DNA of 33,715 bases from Richelia sp. SL_2_1 (GTDB taxonomy: Bacteria > Cyanobacteriota > Cyanobacteriia > Cyanobacteriales > Nostocaceae), in contig JAAUSO010000069.1 in NCBI GenBank assembly GCA_012033205.1, forward strand, positions 1 through 33,715. The letters are read 5' to 3'. Made by a program: the position numbers and the translations under genes. The notes under the pieces were generated by a model that had not been told where the DNA came from, did no database searches, and saw nothing but the letters and a program-made list of their open reading frames with translations. This document shows, piece after piece, positions 25,013 through 33,554 of this stretch (positions within the stretch are counted from its first letter, which is position 1; each line of letters opens with the position of its first letter).

Positions 25013-25901
25013 TAATAATAGAGCGGATGTGATTGGCAACAGCATCTGGTTGTTCTAACATTGCTAAATGTCCGCAGTTGGGAATTTCGATTACGTTGTC
25101 GCCGCAATATTGAAATAAAGGGTGGAAACTGGCTAAGTGACGAACGTACTTTGGTTCCATGACTTTATCTTCGGCACCGGCTAAAAAATAAACTGGTTGG
25201 TTAAGTTGAGATACCAATTGGGGTAGATGATTTACTTCCTCTTCTGTGGTTGAATCGAGTAGCGCTCCCAAAGCGGCTTGAGGATCGGCGACTAAAAAAT
25301 CGATAATTCGCTGACGCACCCAATGACGTTCTAAGGGACGCGCAACAGAATTCCTCGCAAACAGCAACTCAATTAAAGGTACTTGAGATAACCATTTGGG
25401 ACGAACTTGTAAAAATCGCTGTCCTGCGGTGCGAAATTTTTCAAATGCTTCTTTGAGATAAATACCACCACCGGAATTGATGCAGATGACTCCTTTGACT
25501 TGTTGAGGCATTTGAGTCGCTGCCCATAAAGCAATGGTGCCACCAAAAGAATGACCAATCAACCAAGCATTATTTATGTTTAATTTTTGCAGCAGGACTA
25601 CTAAATCCTCCATATAAGCCGCTGGAGTATAAAGAGAATCAAAGGGATTAACGGCTGTCTTGCGTCCCGTACTAGTTAAATTTGAAGGATCGCGATCTGT
25701 TTTTTCTTGCAATTGAGATTCCCCAAAACCTCGCAAGTCGTATGAGAGGCATCTAAAATCTGCCTCTAAGCGCTTTATTGCAGGCTGCCAGTATCCACGG
25801 CTATTAAGCCAACCGTGAATAAACACTAAGGTGTAGGGACTTGGTTTAGGAAGGGTTAGCTCGTATGCGTGGGGAACGCCGAAAATTTCGATGGTTGCCA
25901 T
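25008..25901 (-). CDS. Alpha/beta-fold hydrolase
   Basis: 297 aa from ATG 25899-25901 (MATIEIFGVPHAYELTLP). The open frame extends 32 codons further upstream, but the extra residues look unconserved and the internal start matches homologues as I recall them. The alpha/beta-hydrolase fold has the oxyanion motif FIHGW, a nucleophile elbow GHSFGG with Ser 118, an acid in GAEDKVM and the catalytic His in CGHLAMLEQP. There is no signal peptide, so it is cytoplasmic. The substrate is unknown; the type resembles general esterases or lipases of the MhpC group. The stop codon lies in a heptad repeat. Convergent with tsaD. Confidence 0.88.
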   Translation of the reverse strand: MATIEIFGVPHAYELTLPKPSPYTLVFIHGWLNSRGYWQPAIKRLEADFRCLSYDLRGFGESQLQEKTDRDPSNLTSTGRKTAVNPFDSLYTPAAYMEDLVVLLQKLNINNAWLIGHSFGGTIALWAATQMPQQVKGVICINSGGGIYLKEAFEKFRTAGQRFLQVRPKWLSQVPLIELLFARNSVARPLERHWVRQRIIDFLVADPQAALGALLDSTTEEEVNHLPQLVSQLNQPVYFLAGAEDKVMEPKYVRHLASFHPLFQYCGDNVIEIPNCGHLAMLEQPDAVANHIRSIIS

Positions 25902-26080
25902 GAGAGCAGCACGTACCTTTAAGTAATGAAAGCGATAAAAGAGGCTTACAAGAAAGTCTTGATTTGAAATTCTCCGATAGATAGTGGGGGATTTCAAGAA
26001 TTACTTGTTGGTGTTCTTAATTAATTCTGGCAATTATTTAACCTCATGGCTGGGAATTAAGCGAATTTTTGTTTCTAGAT

Positions 26081-26800
26081 TCATCTACCGAGGAACCTTC
26101 CACGGACGCTTTCGGCAATTTTATGACCCAAATATTCCGGTATTAAGCTTTCGTTAGGTCCTAATAAATAAAGAATCAAACGGGTGCGTCCTCTCCAAAC
26201 TAGCAGGTTGGCATTGACAACAAGCAAGTCTTCGAGCCACATAGCGTACATAACTTTATAAAATAATCCGGGTTGGTTGTCAGCTTCAATAACCAAAGCT
26301 GGTAAATGAAACACTGGATCTACGTAAAATTCGGTTTCTACTTTTTCTAAGCCAGCATCGAGGTTAAATTCGACTGCGAGCATTTCTTCTACTTCAAAGC
26401 GTCCTCCTAAAGCTTCGCGAATTGCGCGACAGACGTTTTCTGCGGTTTTCTGCAACAGAGCTTTGCTATCACGAGATACAATTAGTTTAATAAAAACCAA
26501 CATTGGTGGCTTGATTTGACCGTACAAACTTAAACTGTGAATTGTCAGTCCGTAAGCTGCTAGAACCCCAAAAATATCGCTGAGCAGAAAAGACTGATTG
26601 CGATAGGCAAAATGCAAGGCGCTTTTACCAGCTTCGGGTTTTAGTTCGATGACAGCACGTCTGGTTTTATACAGCCGATAGGCTAGCCGCAAATTTTGCA
26701 GTTGAATTTCACTGCTCACAAATTGCTCGTAAAATTGGGGAAACGACTTATTAAACCGTTTGAGTAGTTCTAGTGTTGATGTTTTTAACCCAGAAGCCAT
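26081..26800 (-). CDS. ACT-domain-like protein
   Basis: 239 aa, soluble. Two segments look like ACT domains: one around residues 60-125 (HFAYRNQSFLLSDIFGVLAAYGLTIHSLSLYG) and one around 165-215 (LPALVIEADNQPGLFYKVM and LLVVNANLLVWRGRTRLILY). The second resembles the DNQPGL pattern of ACT repeats in GlnD-like proteins, but no nucleotidyltransferase or HD domain is present. ACT modules usually bind amino acids and regulate enzymes, so a sensing role is likely; the ligand and partner are unknown. It precedes the hydrolase gene on the same strand, 180 bp upstream of that gene's start. Conserved in cyanobacteria as far as I recall. Confidence 0.75.
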   Translation of the reverse strand: MASGLKTSTLELLKRFNKSFPQFYEQFVSSEIQLQNLRLAYRLYKTRRAVIELKPEAGKSALHFAYRNQSFLLSDIFGVLAAYGLTIHSLSLYGQIKPPMLVFIKLIVSRDSKALLQKTAENVCRAIREALGGRFEVEEMLAVEFNLDAGLEKVETEFYVDPVFHLPALVIEADNQPGLFYKVMYAMWLEDLLVVNANLLVWRGRTRLILYLLGPNESLIPEYLGHKIAESVRGRFLGR

Positions 26801-27203
26801 TTTTTAATCTAAGACTTGCTTGTTGTTGTAAAAATTAATGCTTTGGCTACACAAACCGGCACCCGCCGTAAGGTGGGTTTTAAATTAACTAGTCCACGCA
26901 GGTGGGCTTTGTTTGTGTAGTAGCGGTTTAAACCGCCGGATACTTTTCAAACATCCTCTTAGATATTAGGGTAGCTTTTAGTTAATTTTTACGCTTGTTC
27001 TGTCAACAAGATGCTAAAGTTGAAAATAATTGATGTTAAACACGCTTATTCTTGGCTAGCATCACCTATCAAAATCTCTGAAAACCAACTCTCCAGAGTT
27101 AGTGTAGAGCTTTGTAGACAGCTTGCTGTGATGCGTGTCGCTCAATATGCACGTAACCAAACGTGAAAACCGTCTTCAGTTATACTACCCGAACCAGGCT
27201 GGC
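26801..27203. other. Divergent spacer with dispersed repeat
   Basis: About 400 bp. It holds the promoter of the ACT-like gene (minus), a palindromic dispersed repeat (26841-26940) and the upstream region of the GNAT gene. An open frame from GTG 27135 runs into the GNAT start, but the extra residues do not look conserved. Confidence 0.5.
26841..26940. repeat. Palindromic interspersed repeat (Nostocales type)
   Basis: A 100-bp element with outer arms CTACACAAA (26848-26856) and TTTGTGTAG (26912-26920). Internal hairpins have CACCCGCC/GGTGGG arms, and a trailing GCGGTTTAAACCGC palindrome lies at 26923-26936. Sequences of the type CACGCAGGTGGGCTTTGTTT are, from memory, abundant between genes in Nostocales genomes. 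It is non-coding and probably a non-autonomous mobile or REP-like element. Confidence 0.7.
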
Positions 27204-27739
<536 letters not shown>

Positions 27740-27822
27740 TCCCATGTTCTTAGCTAAGAAATGCTTTTATTTTAAAGCTTATGCAAAGCTAAATAAATAA
27801 TAATTATATGGTGAAGCGAAAA

Positions 27823-27854
27823 TCCGCGCTATCAACAGGCGCGGACTATCTTTA
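27823..27854 (+). terminator. Candidate terminator after the GNAT gene
   Basis: TCCGCGC (27823-27829) pairs with GCGCGGA (27839-27845) across a 9-nt loop, followed by CTATCTTTA. The stem is GC-rich in an AT-rich context, but the U-tract is weak. Confidence 0.5.
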
Positions 27855-27962
27855 TAAGGCAATCAGCTAGGAGTGAATTTATTTAAATTTATTTGTCAAA
27901 AGTACATTAAATGTGATATTGTACGAATGTTGTCAGTTGTTTAGATTTAAACATTGATTTTA

Positions 27963-28036
27963 CGGGATGTAGCGCAGCTTGGTAGCGCGCCTGCTTTGGG
28001 AGCAGGATGTCGCAGGTTCGAATCCTGTCATCCCGA
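27963..28036 (+). tRNA. trnP-UGG: tRNA-Pro (anticodon UGG)
   Basis: 74-nt cloverleaf. Acceptor arms are CGGGATG (27963-27969) and CATCCCG (28029-28035), with discriminator A at 28036. The D-arm AGCGCAGCTTGGTAGCGC is present. The anticodon stem CCTGC/GCAGG encloses loop TTTGGGA, so the anticodon TGG is at 27997-27999. The T-arm has GCAGGTTCGAATCCTGT with an intact TTCGAAT loop. CCA is not encoded. No variable-arm expansion or intron. Confidence 0.97.
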
Positions 28037-28229
28037 TTAGAAAAGTATTTATTGCAAAGACTTTAGGACGATGATTATGTTCTGAAGTTTTTTATTTTTT
28101 ATGGTAACTATTAGAAAGTATTTAGAAGGTAAAAAATCAATAAATTAATATGATGTGCAGGTGATTCGTCGGGTTTTTATGTTAAGTCTCTGTTATGTAG
28201 TAAATTTCAGTTGAGTCCAACACGGTAAA

Positions 28230-28288
28230 ACCTCACCCCCTTCCCCTCTCCTTAAAAAGGAGAGGGGTGCCCGGAGGGCGGGTGAGGT
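28230..28288. repeat. Palindromic dispersed repeat (CCTCACCC...GGGTGAGG)
   Basis: Outer arms ACCTCACCC (28230-28238) and GGGTGAGGT (28280-28288) enclose a perfect 11-bp hairpin CCCCTCTCCTT-AAA-AAGGAGAGGGG (28243-28267). It is GC-rich within AT-rich DNA. This composite is a very common intergenic repeat in cyanobacterial and other genomes, probably REP- or MITE-like. Confidence 0.8.
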
Positions 28289-28636
28289 AAAATTTATATT
28301 GCACCCAAGTGAAAACCGCTATATAAGCCAATCATCATAAAAATCCGACGATTGATTATGGGATTATATTTATCGAACTCATGTTATTGTTTTTTAAGTA
28401 TAGTTTAAGTAATAAATATTCTATTTAATTTAGTATTAAAACGGATAATCATCGGGTTTATGTTTAAAAATAGATGCTTTTTGGGAATTAAGTATCTAAA
28501 ACAACGTTTTAAAAAACACTAATTTTTGAAAGATTTATATGGAACGATATTTTTTTGAATAGCGTCAACATTATTTAAGAAAAGCAATAAAATGACATCT
28601 AATGTGTTTGCAAGAGGAGATATTTTTTGCTTTGGC

Positions 28637-28699
28637 GTTTTTCAATATAGTCGCTCCATATAGGCATCTGAGCCTATATTCATTAAAATATTGAAAAAC
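28637..28699. repeat. Nested inverted repeat upstream of tic22
   Basis: Perfect 12-bp outer arms GTTTTTCAATAT (28637-28648) and ATATTGAAAAAC (28688-28699) surround a second hairpin with 8-bp arms ATATAGGC (28658-28665) and GCCTATAT (28672-28679). It could fold as a cruciform or a two-tier RNA hairpin about 135 bp before the tic22 start. Confidence 0.8.
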
Positions 28700-28833
28700 T
28701 TGACGCGAATGTAAATAAGGCAGTAAAAAAAAACTCTTGCAGAGACTATAACTGTAAAAAGTCGGTTTTACATTATTGATTCAAATGCCTAGAATTTCGA
28801 CTTGATTAAAGTACTGAAAGAACCGGAGAAAAC

Positions 28834-29643
28834 ATGAAATCATTAGTTCGCTGGGGAACAACATTAGGTTTAGTAGGGAGTACCTTGCTCGTAACTGCCA
28901 TCGCCGGAATTGCCCCAGTCATCGCATTGTCAGAACAACAAATCAAAAGTAAGCTTGATAATATACCAGTCTGGTTGATTACCAATCCTCAAGGCTTACC
29001 GTTAAGTCGTCCTCTATCGGAAGAAAATGGTAAACAAGCTGCTGGTTCAGTAACTGGTGTTTACATGAGTCAACAAGAAGCTCAAGCTTTTATCGCCGAA
29101 TTACGAAATGTAAAAGATAAAGATCCGAAAACTACTCAGATGGTGAAAAGCTTACAAGCTACTCCAGTACCTTTAGGAGTGATTTTTGAGCAAGTCCAAA
29201 AAACGAAAAACGAACCAAATCGCTTGTTATTCGCTTTTAAACCCATTGACAAGGAAGTTAAAGGAGCGATGGAATTATTGAAGAAAAACGGCGAACAGGT
29301 AAAACAATTTAGAAGTGTACCAGTTTTTATTGTCAGATTTGCACCAGATAAAAGCTACGTACCAATCAAACTCGGAGATCAAAAAGCAGAGCAGGAAGTA
29401 GTTCCTTTGTTCTTTAGTATGCAAGATGCTCAAAATCTACTCAATCAAGTACAGCCAAAATTCCCCAAGGCTGATATTCAGGTAGTAGATGTAGACGGAA
29501 TACTCAATACTTTACAAGAGAAAAACGACCCTTGGCTTGATAAAGTCGTGTTTTTCCCGAATCCAGAAGCTAGACAATATATTCAGAAACTTCCCCAGGA
29601 AAACCCACCTAAATCAACTCCAGCACCTGCGAAGAAAAAATAG
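28834..29643 (+). CDS. tic22: Tic22-like periplasmic protein
   Basis: 269 aa. The N-terminal signal or anchor (LVGSTLLVTAIAGIAPVIA) is followed by two repeated lobes typical of the Tic22 family: IPVWLITNPQGLPLSR with GVYMSQQEAQAFIAEL, and VPVFIVRFAPDKSYVPIKL with VVPLFFSMQDAQNLLNQVQ. The C-terminus is Pro/Lys-rich (PPKSTPAPAKKK). In Anabaena the homologue (anaTic22, alr0114 from memory) is periplasmic or thylakoid-associated and supports outer-membrane biogenesis together with Omp85; it is related to the chloroplast import factor. GGAGAA 7 nt upstream supports ATG 28834. prmC follows 25 bp downstream, so they probably share a transcript. Confidence 0.94.
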   Translation: MKSLVRWGTTLGLVGSTLLVTAIAGIAPVIALSEQQIKSKLDNIPVWLITNPQGLPLSRPLSEENGKQAAGSVTGVYMSQQEAQAFIAELRNVKDKDPKTTQMVKSLQATPVPLGVIFEQVQKTKNEPNRLLFAFKPIDKEVKGAMELLKKNGEQVKQFRSVPVFIVRFAPDKSYVPIKLGDQKAEQEVVPLFFSMQDAQNLLNQVQPKFPKADIQVVDVDGILNTLQEKNDPWLDKVVFFPNPEARQYIQKLPQENPPKSTPAPAKKK

Positions 29644-29668
29644 TACATTTACACTCCTCAATTGAGAC

Positions 29669-30571
29669 ATGGCGGATAAGCAGCTACAAATATCTGGTTT
29701 AGAACTTTCACAATGGCGAGATGCTGCGATATCGGCTGCTGTATCCGCTAATGTCTCGAAAACCGAGGTAGATTGGCTGTTACAGGAAATAGCTGGATTA
29801 GATAGTTTGTCGCTACGTCTAGGTTCTTTTAAAGACAGGTCTGTAATTCAGCTAAAATTACCTTTACAGGAATTATCAATACTGTGGCAACAAAGACTCA
29901 GCGAAAGTCTTCCAGTCCAGTACATTACAAAAGTAGTTTGTTGGCGACATTTTAATATTACAATTTCTCAGAGCGTTTTAATTCCCAGACCTGAAACCGA
30001 ATTATTAATTGACTTGGCGCTCGCTGCGACTGCTGACAAGCCAAGCATAGGTGAAGGGCATTGGGCAGACTTGGGTACTGGTAGTGGGATAATTGCTTTA
30101 GGATTGTGTAATGCTTTTAGTAATGCAAAAATCCATGCTGTCGATTTTTCATCCGAAGCCCTTGCCGTTGCTCGCTTAAACGCTGATAATTATGGTTTGA
30201 GCAATCGTATTGAATTCTATCAAGGTTCTTGGTGGGAGCCATTAGATTTTCTCAAAGGAAAGTTTAGCGGCATGGTATCCAATCCGCCTTATATTCCTAC
30301 CAGTACCTTACCCGAATTGCAGCCGGAAGTATTTAAACACGAACCACATCTGGCTTTAGATGGTGGTAATGATGGTTTAGAATGTATCCGTCATTTGATC
30401 GAAACTTCATCCGACTACTTAAAGCCTGGTGGAGTATGGTTAATTGAAATGATGATGGGGCAAGCTCCGCAAGTTACTCAAATGTTGCGCGATCGCGGTA
30501 CCTATAGCAAAATAGAAATTCATTGCGATTTAGCTGGAATTGAACGTTTTGCACTAGCTTATAGGAGTTAG
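29669..30571 (+). CDS. prmC: Peptide chain release factor N5-glutamine methyltransferase PrmC
   Basis: 300 aa. It methylates the Gln of the GGQ loop in release factors RF1 and RF2 using S-adenosylmethionine. An N-terminal helical domain (1-90) is followed by the Rossmann-like methyltransferase domain with DLGTGSG at 134-140, an acidic residue ending the second strand (HAVDFSSEALAVA) and the catalytic NPPYIP at 205-210. IPRPETELLIDL before the SAM site is also typical. The last codons Arg-Ser-stop are made of a heptad repeat (TAGGAGT) whose TAG ends the gene, so the natural C-terminus may have been replaced by the repeat. It starts 25 bp after tic22. Confidence 0.95.
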   Translation: MADKQLQISGLELSQWRDAAISAAVSANVSKTEVDWLLQEIAGLDSLSLRLGSFKDRSVIQLKLPLQELSILWQQRLSESLPVQYITKVVCWRHFNITISQSVLIPRPETELLIDLALAATADKPSIGEGHWADLGTGSGIIALGLCNAFSNAKIHAVDFSSEALAVARLNADNYGLSNRIEFYQGSWWEPLDFLKGKFSGMVSNPPYIPTSTLPELQPEVFKHEPHLALDGGNDGLECIRHLIETSSDYLKPGGVWLIEMMMGQAPQVTQMLRDRGTYSKIEIHCDLAGIERFALAYRS

Positions 30572-30680
30572 GAGTTAGGAGTTAGTTGACACCCCAACAG
30601 TTAACAGTTATTGATTACCAACCTTGAATCTTTGACTTTGAAACTTTGACCTTTGACATGCAGACCTTTAACCTTTAACC
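30562..30680. repeat. Heptanucleotide repeats after prmC
   Basis: TAGGAGT units (30562-30585) overlap the prmC stop codon at 30569-30571. They are followed by CTTTGAC/CTTTAAC-type units to about 30680, just before tsaC. Confidence 0.85.
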
Positions 30681-30697
30681 TAACTGATAATTGATAA

Positions 30698-31288
30698 ATG
30701 ACAAAGGTTTCTATTGCTGAGTTGGTAGCAGGAGCCAGGGCTGGTAAAGCAATCTGTTTTCCAACAGATACTGTTCCTGCATTAGCAACCTTACCTGAGA
30801 ATGCATCATTAATTTTTACATTAAAACAACGTGATGTAAATAAGCCGCTAATTCTTATGGGAAGTGATGCAGAGCAGTTGTGGAGTTTTGTGTACGGAAG
30901 TCAAGAAGAGTATGAAATTTGGCAAAACATTGCAGATAAATACTGGGGTGGAGCGCTGACTTTGGTCTTACCTGCATCGACGAAAGTACCGCAAGCGATG
31001 AATCCTAATGATCCTACTACGATTGGGGTTAGAGTTCCCCAAAATGATATTGCTCGCGCAATTTTAGCACAAACTGGTCCTTTGGCGACTACCAGCGCTA
31101 ATTTATCGGGACAACCTGCCTTACAGACTATGGATGAAATTGAGCTAGAGTTTCCCGATGTACTAACTTTGGCGACAACAGCATATGATAGTAAAACACC
31201 TGCCATGGGTATTCCTTCTACTGTTGCCAAGTGGAATGGGGGAAAATGGCAGATTTTGCGCCAAGGTGCGGTTAATTTAGAGATTTAA
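30698..31288 (+). CDS. tsaC: Threonylcarbamoyl-AMP synthase (TsaC/YrdC/Sua5 family)
   Basis: 196 aa, YrdC domain only, so of TsaC type without the Sua5 C-terminal domain. It makes L-threonylcarbamoyladenylate from threonine, bicarbonate and ATP, the substrate of TsaD for t6A. Motifs include AICFPTDTVPALATLP near the start, then FTLKQRDVNKPLILMGSDAE, YWGGALTLVLPAS, TIGVRVPQND and GPLATTSANLSGQPA, and the end is GIPSTVAKWNGGKWQILRQGAV. All are typical of the family. It follows the repeat array downstream of prmC. tsaD is also in this window. Confidence 0.94.
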   Translation: MTKVSIAELVAGARAGKAICFPTDTVPALATLPENASLIFTLKQRDVNKPLILMGSDAEQLWSFVYGSQEEYEIWQNIADKYWGGALTLVLPASTKVPQAMNPNDPTTIGVRVPQNDIARAILAQTGPLATTSANLSGQPALQTMDEIELEFPDVLTLATTAYDSKTPAMGIPSTVAKWNGGKWQILRQGAVNLEI

Positions 31289-31375
31289 TTAGATATTTAA
31301 ACTTTTATTGCATTTATGAAAAACTATTATCAAAAAATCTTTGAGATCAAGTTCATATAAAAATTTTGGGTATAC

Positions 31376-31437
31376 AAGTCGGGTTTTGATCAAAATTTGT
31401 ACAGGTTTTACTGCTATTTATCTTAAAAACCCGACTT
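31376..31437. repeat. Inverted repeat AAGTCGGGTTTT / AAAACCCGACTT
   Basis: Perfect 12-bp arms (31376-31387 and 31426-31437) are separated by 38 nt. The left arm runs into a TTTTGATCAAAA palindrome (31384-31395), and a degenerate third copy (GAAGTGGGGTTTTTA) lies at about 31478-31492. Motifs of this kind are scattered in Nostocales intergenic DNA. It could also act as a bidirectional terminator for tsaC. Confidence 0.7.
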
Positions 31438-31557
31438 CTGTGATTATCACTAAAACCTAAATTTTTCCTGCTTGTAAGAAGTGGGGTTTTTATGAGTGTT
31501 TTCTGGTGTTACCCATAGAAGGTAATCAATTAAGAAGTTAAAATTTACTAAAAAATT

Positions 31558-32481
31558 ATGAATTTGAATCACTGGGTATATTTTGGAGTTGGATTAGCAT
31601 TAGGAATAGGTATTTGCAGGTTATTGCTAGGCTCTAAAACTTCAAATAATTCATCTCTTAGCTTATCAAAACAAGAAAATAAACAAGATATTTCAGCCCT
31701 ATCTCAACGAATGAGGGAAGTGGAAATAGCTTACCATATGGCAAGAGAAATGAGTCAGTTTAAAGCTGGATTTTTAGCACGGACTACTCATGTATTGCGA
31801 TCGCCACTTAATGGTTTAATTGGCTTACATCAATTAATTTTATCGGATCTATGTGAAAATCCAGAGGAAGAGCGAGAATTTATCTCTCAAGCTCATGAAC
31901 GAGCTTTAAAGTTATTAAATCTAATTGATGAAATCCTGAATATTGCTAGAGCCGAACATGGCGATCGCAAATTAGAAATTCAGTCTTGCTCATTAAGTCA
32001 AATATTACAGGAAGTTCATGAATTAACTTATATGCTTGCTGAAAATCGTAATTATCCATTTGAGGTGTTAGAACCAACGGAGGATATTTATGTTTTAAGT
32101 GATCAGCGTTGGTTAAAACAAATATTAACAAGTTTGGTAGATAGTGCGATTTCTCAAATGGAAGAAGGTACGATAAATATTTCTGCTAAAGCTGATCGTG
32201 AGAAGAATCTGGCTTATATTTGGTTAGATGCACCAGAAGACGCGATTCCTTCAAGTGAACCGATAGATTTAATTGAGTCGGAAGATACTAAAAAAGTAGA
32301 CGAACAACAAAGTAAAATGCTTCAAGCAGGAATGAAGCTATTACTCAATCAAACTTTACTTGAAGTAATGGGAGGAAAAATCGAACCAGTCTTGTATCCC
32401 AAAACTAACAATAACGAAAATATGTCTCGGTTGCAAATTTCTATCCCTTTAGGGATTCCTCAAGCACAGTTGCAACACTAA
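31558..32481 (+). CDS. Histidine-kinase-like protein with degenerate catalytic domain
   Basis: 307 aa. A membrane segment at about residues 7-25 (VYFGVGLALGIGICRLLLG) and a coiled linker are followed by a HisKA-like dimerisation helix with the phospho-acceptor His at residue 78 in FLARTTHVLRSPLNGL. The residue after His is Val, where active kinases have Glu or Asp. The ATPase part keeps the N-box outline (DQRWLKQILTSLVDSAISQM), but the key Asn is Asp, and no DxGxG box is visible near YIWLDAPEDAIP. It may be phosphorylated in trans or act as a scaffold. By gene order after tic22, prmC and tsaC it corresponds, from memory, to Alr0117 of Anabaena, a sensor kinase involved in heterocyst development. 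Its 3' end overlaps the convergent GNAT gene by 41 bp. Confidence 0.82.
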   Translation: MNLNHWVYFGVGLALGIGICRLLLGSKTSNNSSLSLSKQENKQDISALSQRMREVEIAYHMAREMSQFKAGFLARTTHVLRSPLNGLIGLHQLILSDLCENPEEEREFISQAHERALKLLNLIDEILNIARAEHGDRKLEIQSCSLSQILQEVHELTYMLAENRNYPFEVLEPTEDIYVLSDQRWLKQILTSLVDSAISQMEEGTINISAKADREKNLAYIWLDAPEDAIPSSEPIDLIESEDTKKVDEQQSKMLQAGMKLLLNQTLLEVMGGKIEPVLYPKTNNNENMSRLQISIPLGIPQAQLQH

Positions 32482-32908
32482 GACTATTAATATTTGAGCG
32501 GTTGAATATCACCATTGTTGTAGAGGTATTCTGCTCAAAACCAATTTTTTCGTAAAATTTTTGTTGATGAGTAGTCATTAAATAGACGCGCTCAACACGA
32601 CTCATCCGGGGATGACTCAAAACGGTTTCTACTAATTTACTACCTAGTCCAGTTCCCCGGAAATCTGGGTGGATGACAACATCCCAAATCGTTGCACGAT
32701 AAACACCATCACTTGTTGCTCTAGCAAAACCGATTAATTGCTGTTTATTCCACACAGTAATTACTGGCTCGCTATTTTTGATCGCTTCCGCCAAATCTTC
32801 TGTATTACGCTCCTTAGCCCAAAAAGCCCCTAAAGCAAATAATTCTTGCAATTGCTTAATGTCTATTTCCGATTTTACAGCGCTAAATAAAATCTGAGAA
32901 TTATTCAT
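32441..32908 (-). CDS. GNAT-family N-acetyltransferase
   Basis: 155 aa. It is a single GNAT fold with the acetyl-CoA pyrophosphate loop HPDFRGTGLGSKLVE after ATIWDVVI. The Tyr of the C-terminal part is in QQKFYEKIGF. The segment [20 protein letters not shown] is close to the corresponding part of the frameshifted GNAT at 27204-27739, so the two are paralogues. The acceptor substrate is unknown. The last 41 bp overlap the 3' end of the kinase-like gene on the other strand, so the C-terminal residues of both are encoded by the same DNA. Confidence 0.88.
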   Translation of the reverse strand: MNNSQILFSAVKSEIDIKQLQELFALGAFWAKERNTEDLAEAIKNSEPVITVWNKQQLIGFARATSDGVYRATIWDVVIHPDFRGTGLGSKLVETVLSHPRMSRVERVYLMTTHQQKFYEKIGFEQNTSTTMVIFNRSNINSLSVATVLEESLKG

Positions 32909-32958
32909 ATACCGTACCCAGATAAAAGTGTGTTTTTGTAGTTATACCAATCTTGCTG

Positions 32959-33056
32959 GACTTACGCAAAAACCCCAATTCACCGGGGGCTGAGGGAATT
33001 TAAAAATCTCTAACATTATATTTAATTTAATAGTTTCCCTTGTTGTTGCGTAAGTC
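32959..33056. repeat. 98-bp element with 11-bp inverted ends
   Basis: Ends GACTTACGCAA (32959-32969) and TTGCGTAAGTC (33046-33056) are perfect inverted repeats. Internal AGGGAA/TTCCCT arms are also complementary. It has no coding capacity, so it resembles a miniature inverted-repeat element. It lies upstream of the GNAT gene at 32441-32908. Confidence 0.65.
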
Positions 33057-33145
33057 TTAATTGTATATCACAATACTTATCATTTATCTACAAAAGTATG
33101 GAAAAATTAACATTATGAAAATTACTAAAAAATAACTAAAAAAGC

Positions 33146-33538
33146 TTAGTTCTGACAAACCCATTTCCATAAAGGATGAGAAGGGCCTCGTTCGCGGATG
33201 CGATAAACCTGTTTTTCCAAACGCTGCTTTTCCGAAACGGGCATACCGACTAAGATATTACGACTTTGCCAAACTAAAACACTAAGAGTCATACCAATAC
33301 ATAAACTAAGTCCGATAGCAGCAAAAGGATGGAACAACAAAGCATATCGTACCGCGACCCAAGTAAAATACTCGCGTAAAAACTCAATTTCTTGACGTAA
33401 ATCCCACAAGCACAAAGGTGCTAATATCAGCCATAAAAATACTACCAACAACCAGCGACCATAAACCGTCAGCCGATGCAGTTTTTGTACCTGTCGAGCC
33501 AAAGATGAGTCAGATGATTGTTGTTCTACTTGAGCCAT
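33146..33538 (-). CDS. Conserved cyanobacterial membrane protein of unknown function
   Basis: 130 aa from ATG 33536-33538 (MAQVEQQSSDSSLARQVQKL); a TTG two codons upstream is less likely. A soluble N-terminus of about 28 residues is followed by a membrane helix (WLLVVFLWLILAPLCLWDL), an amphipathic stretch with EIEFLREYFTWVAVR and a second membrane helix (FAAIGLSLCIGMTLSVLVW). The cytoplasmic basic tail is EKQRLEKQVYRIRERGPSHP. I recognise the general pattern from cyanobacterial genomes but no function. The gene begins just inside a heptad-repeat array, so its promoter must lie within or beyond that array. Confidence 0.72.
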   Translation of the reverse strand: MAQVEQQSSDSSLARQVQKLHRLTVYGRWLLVVFLWLILAPLCLWDLRQEIEFLREYFTWVAVRYALLFHPFAAIGLSLCIGMTLSVLVWQSRNILVGMPVSEKQRLEKQVYRIRERGPSHPLWKWVCQN

Positions 33539-33554
33539 AAGCAAGGGATGGGGG

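Larger units (their letters stand above)
28037..28833. other. Intergenic region tRNA-Pro / tic22
   Basis: About 800 bp, AT-rich, with no credible gene. It contains a dispersed palindromic repeat (28230-28288) and a nested inverted repeat (28637-28699). The tic22 promoter lies towards the right end. Confidence 0.55.

Noticed and set aside
25902-25997. Upstream extension of the alpha/beta hydrolase
   Set aside because: The 32 extra residues lack conservation as far as I recall, while MATIEIFGVPHAYEL is a typical start.
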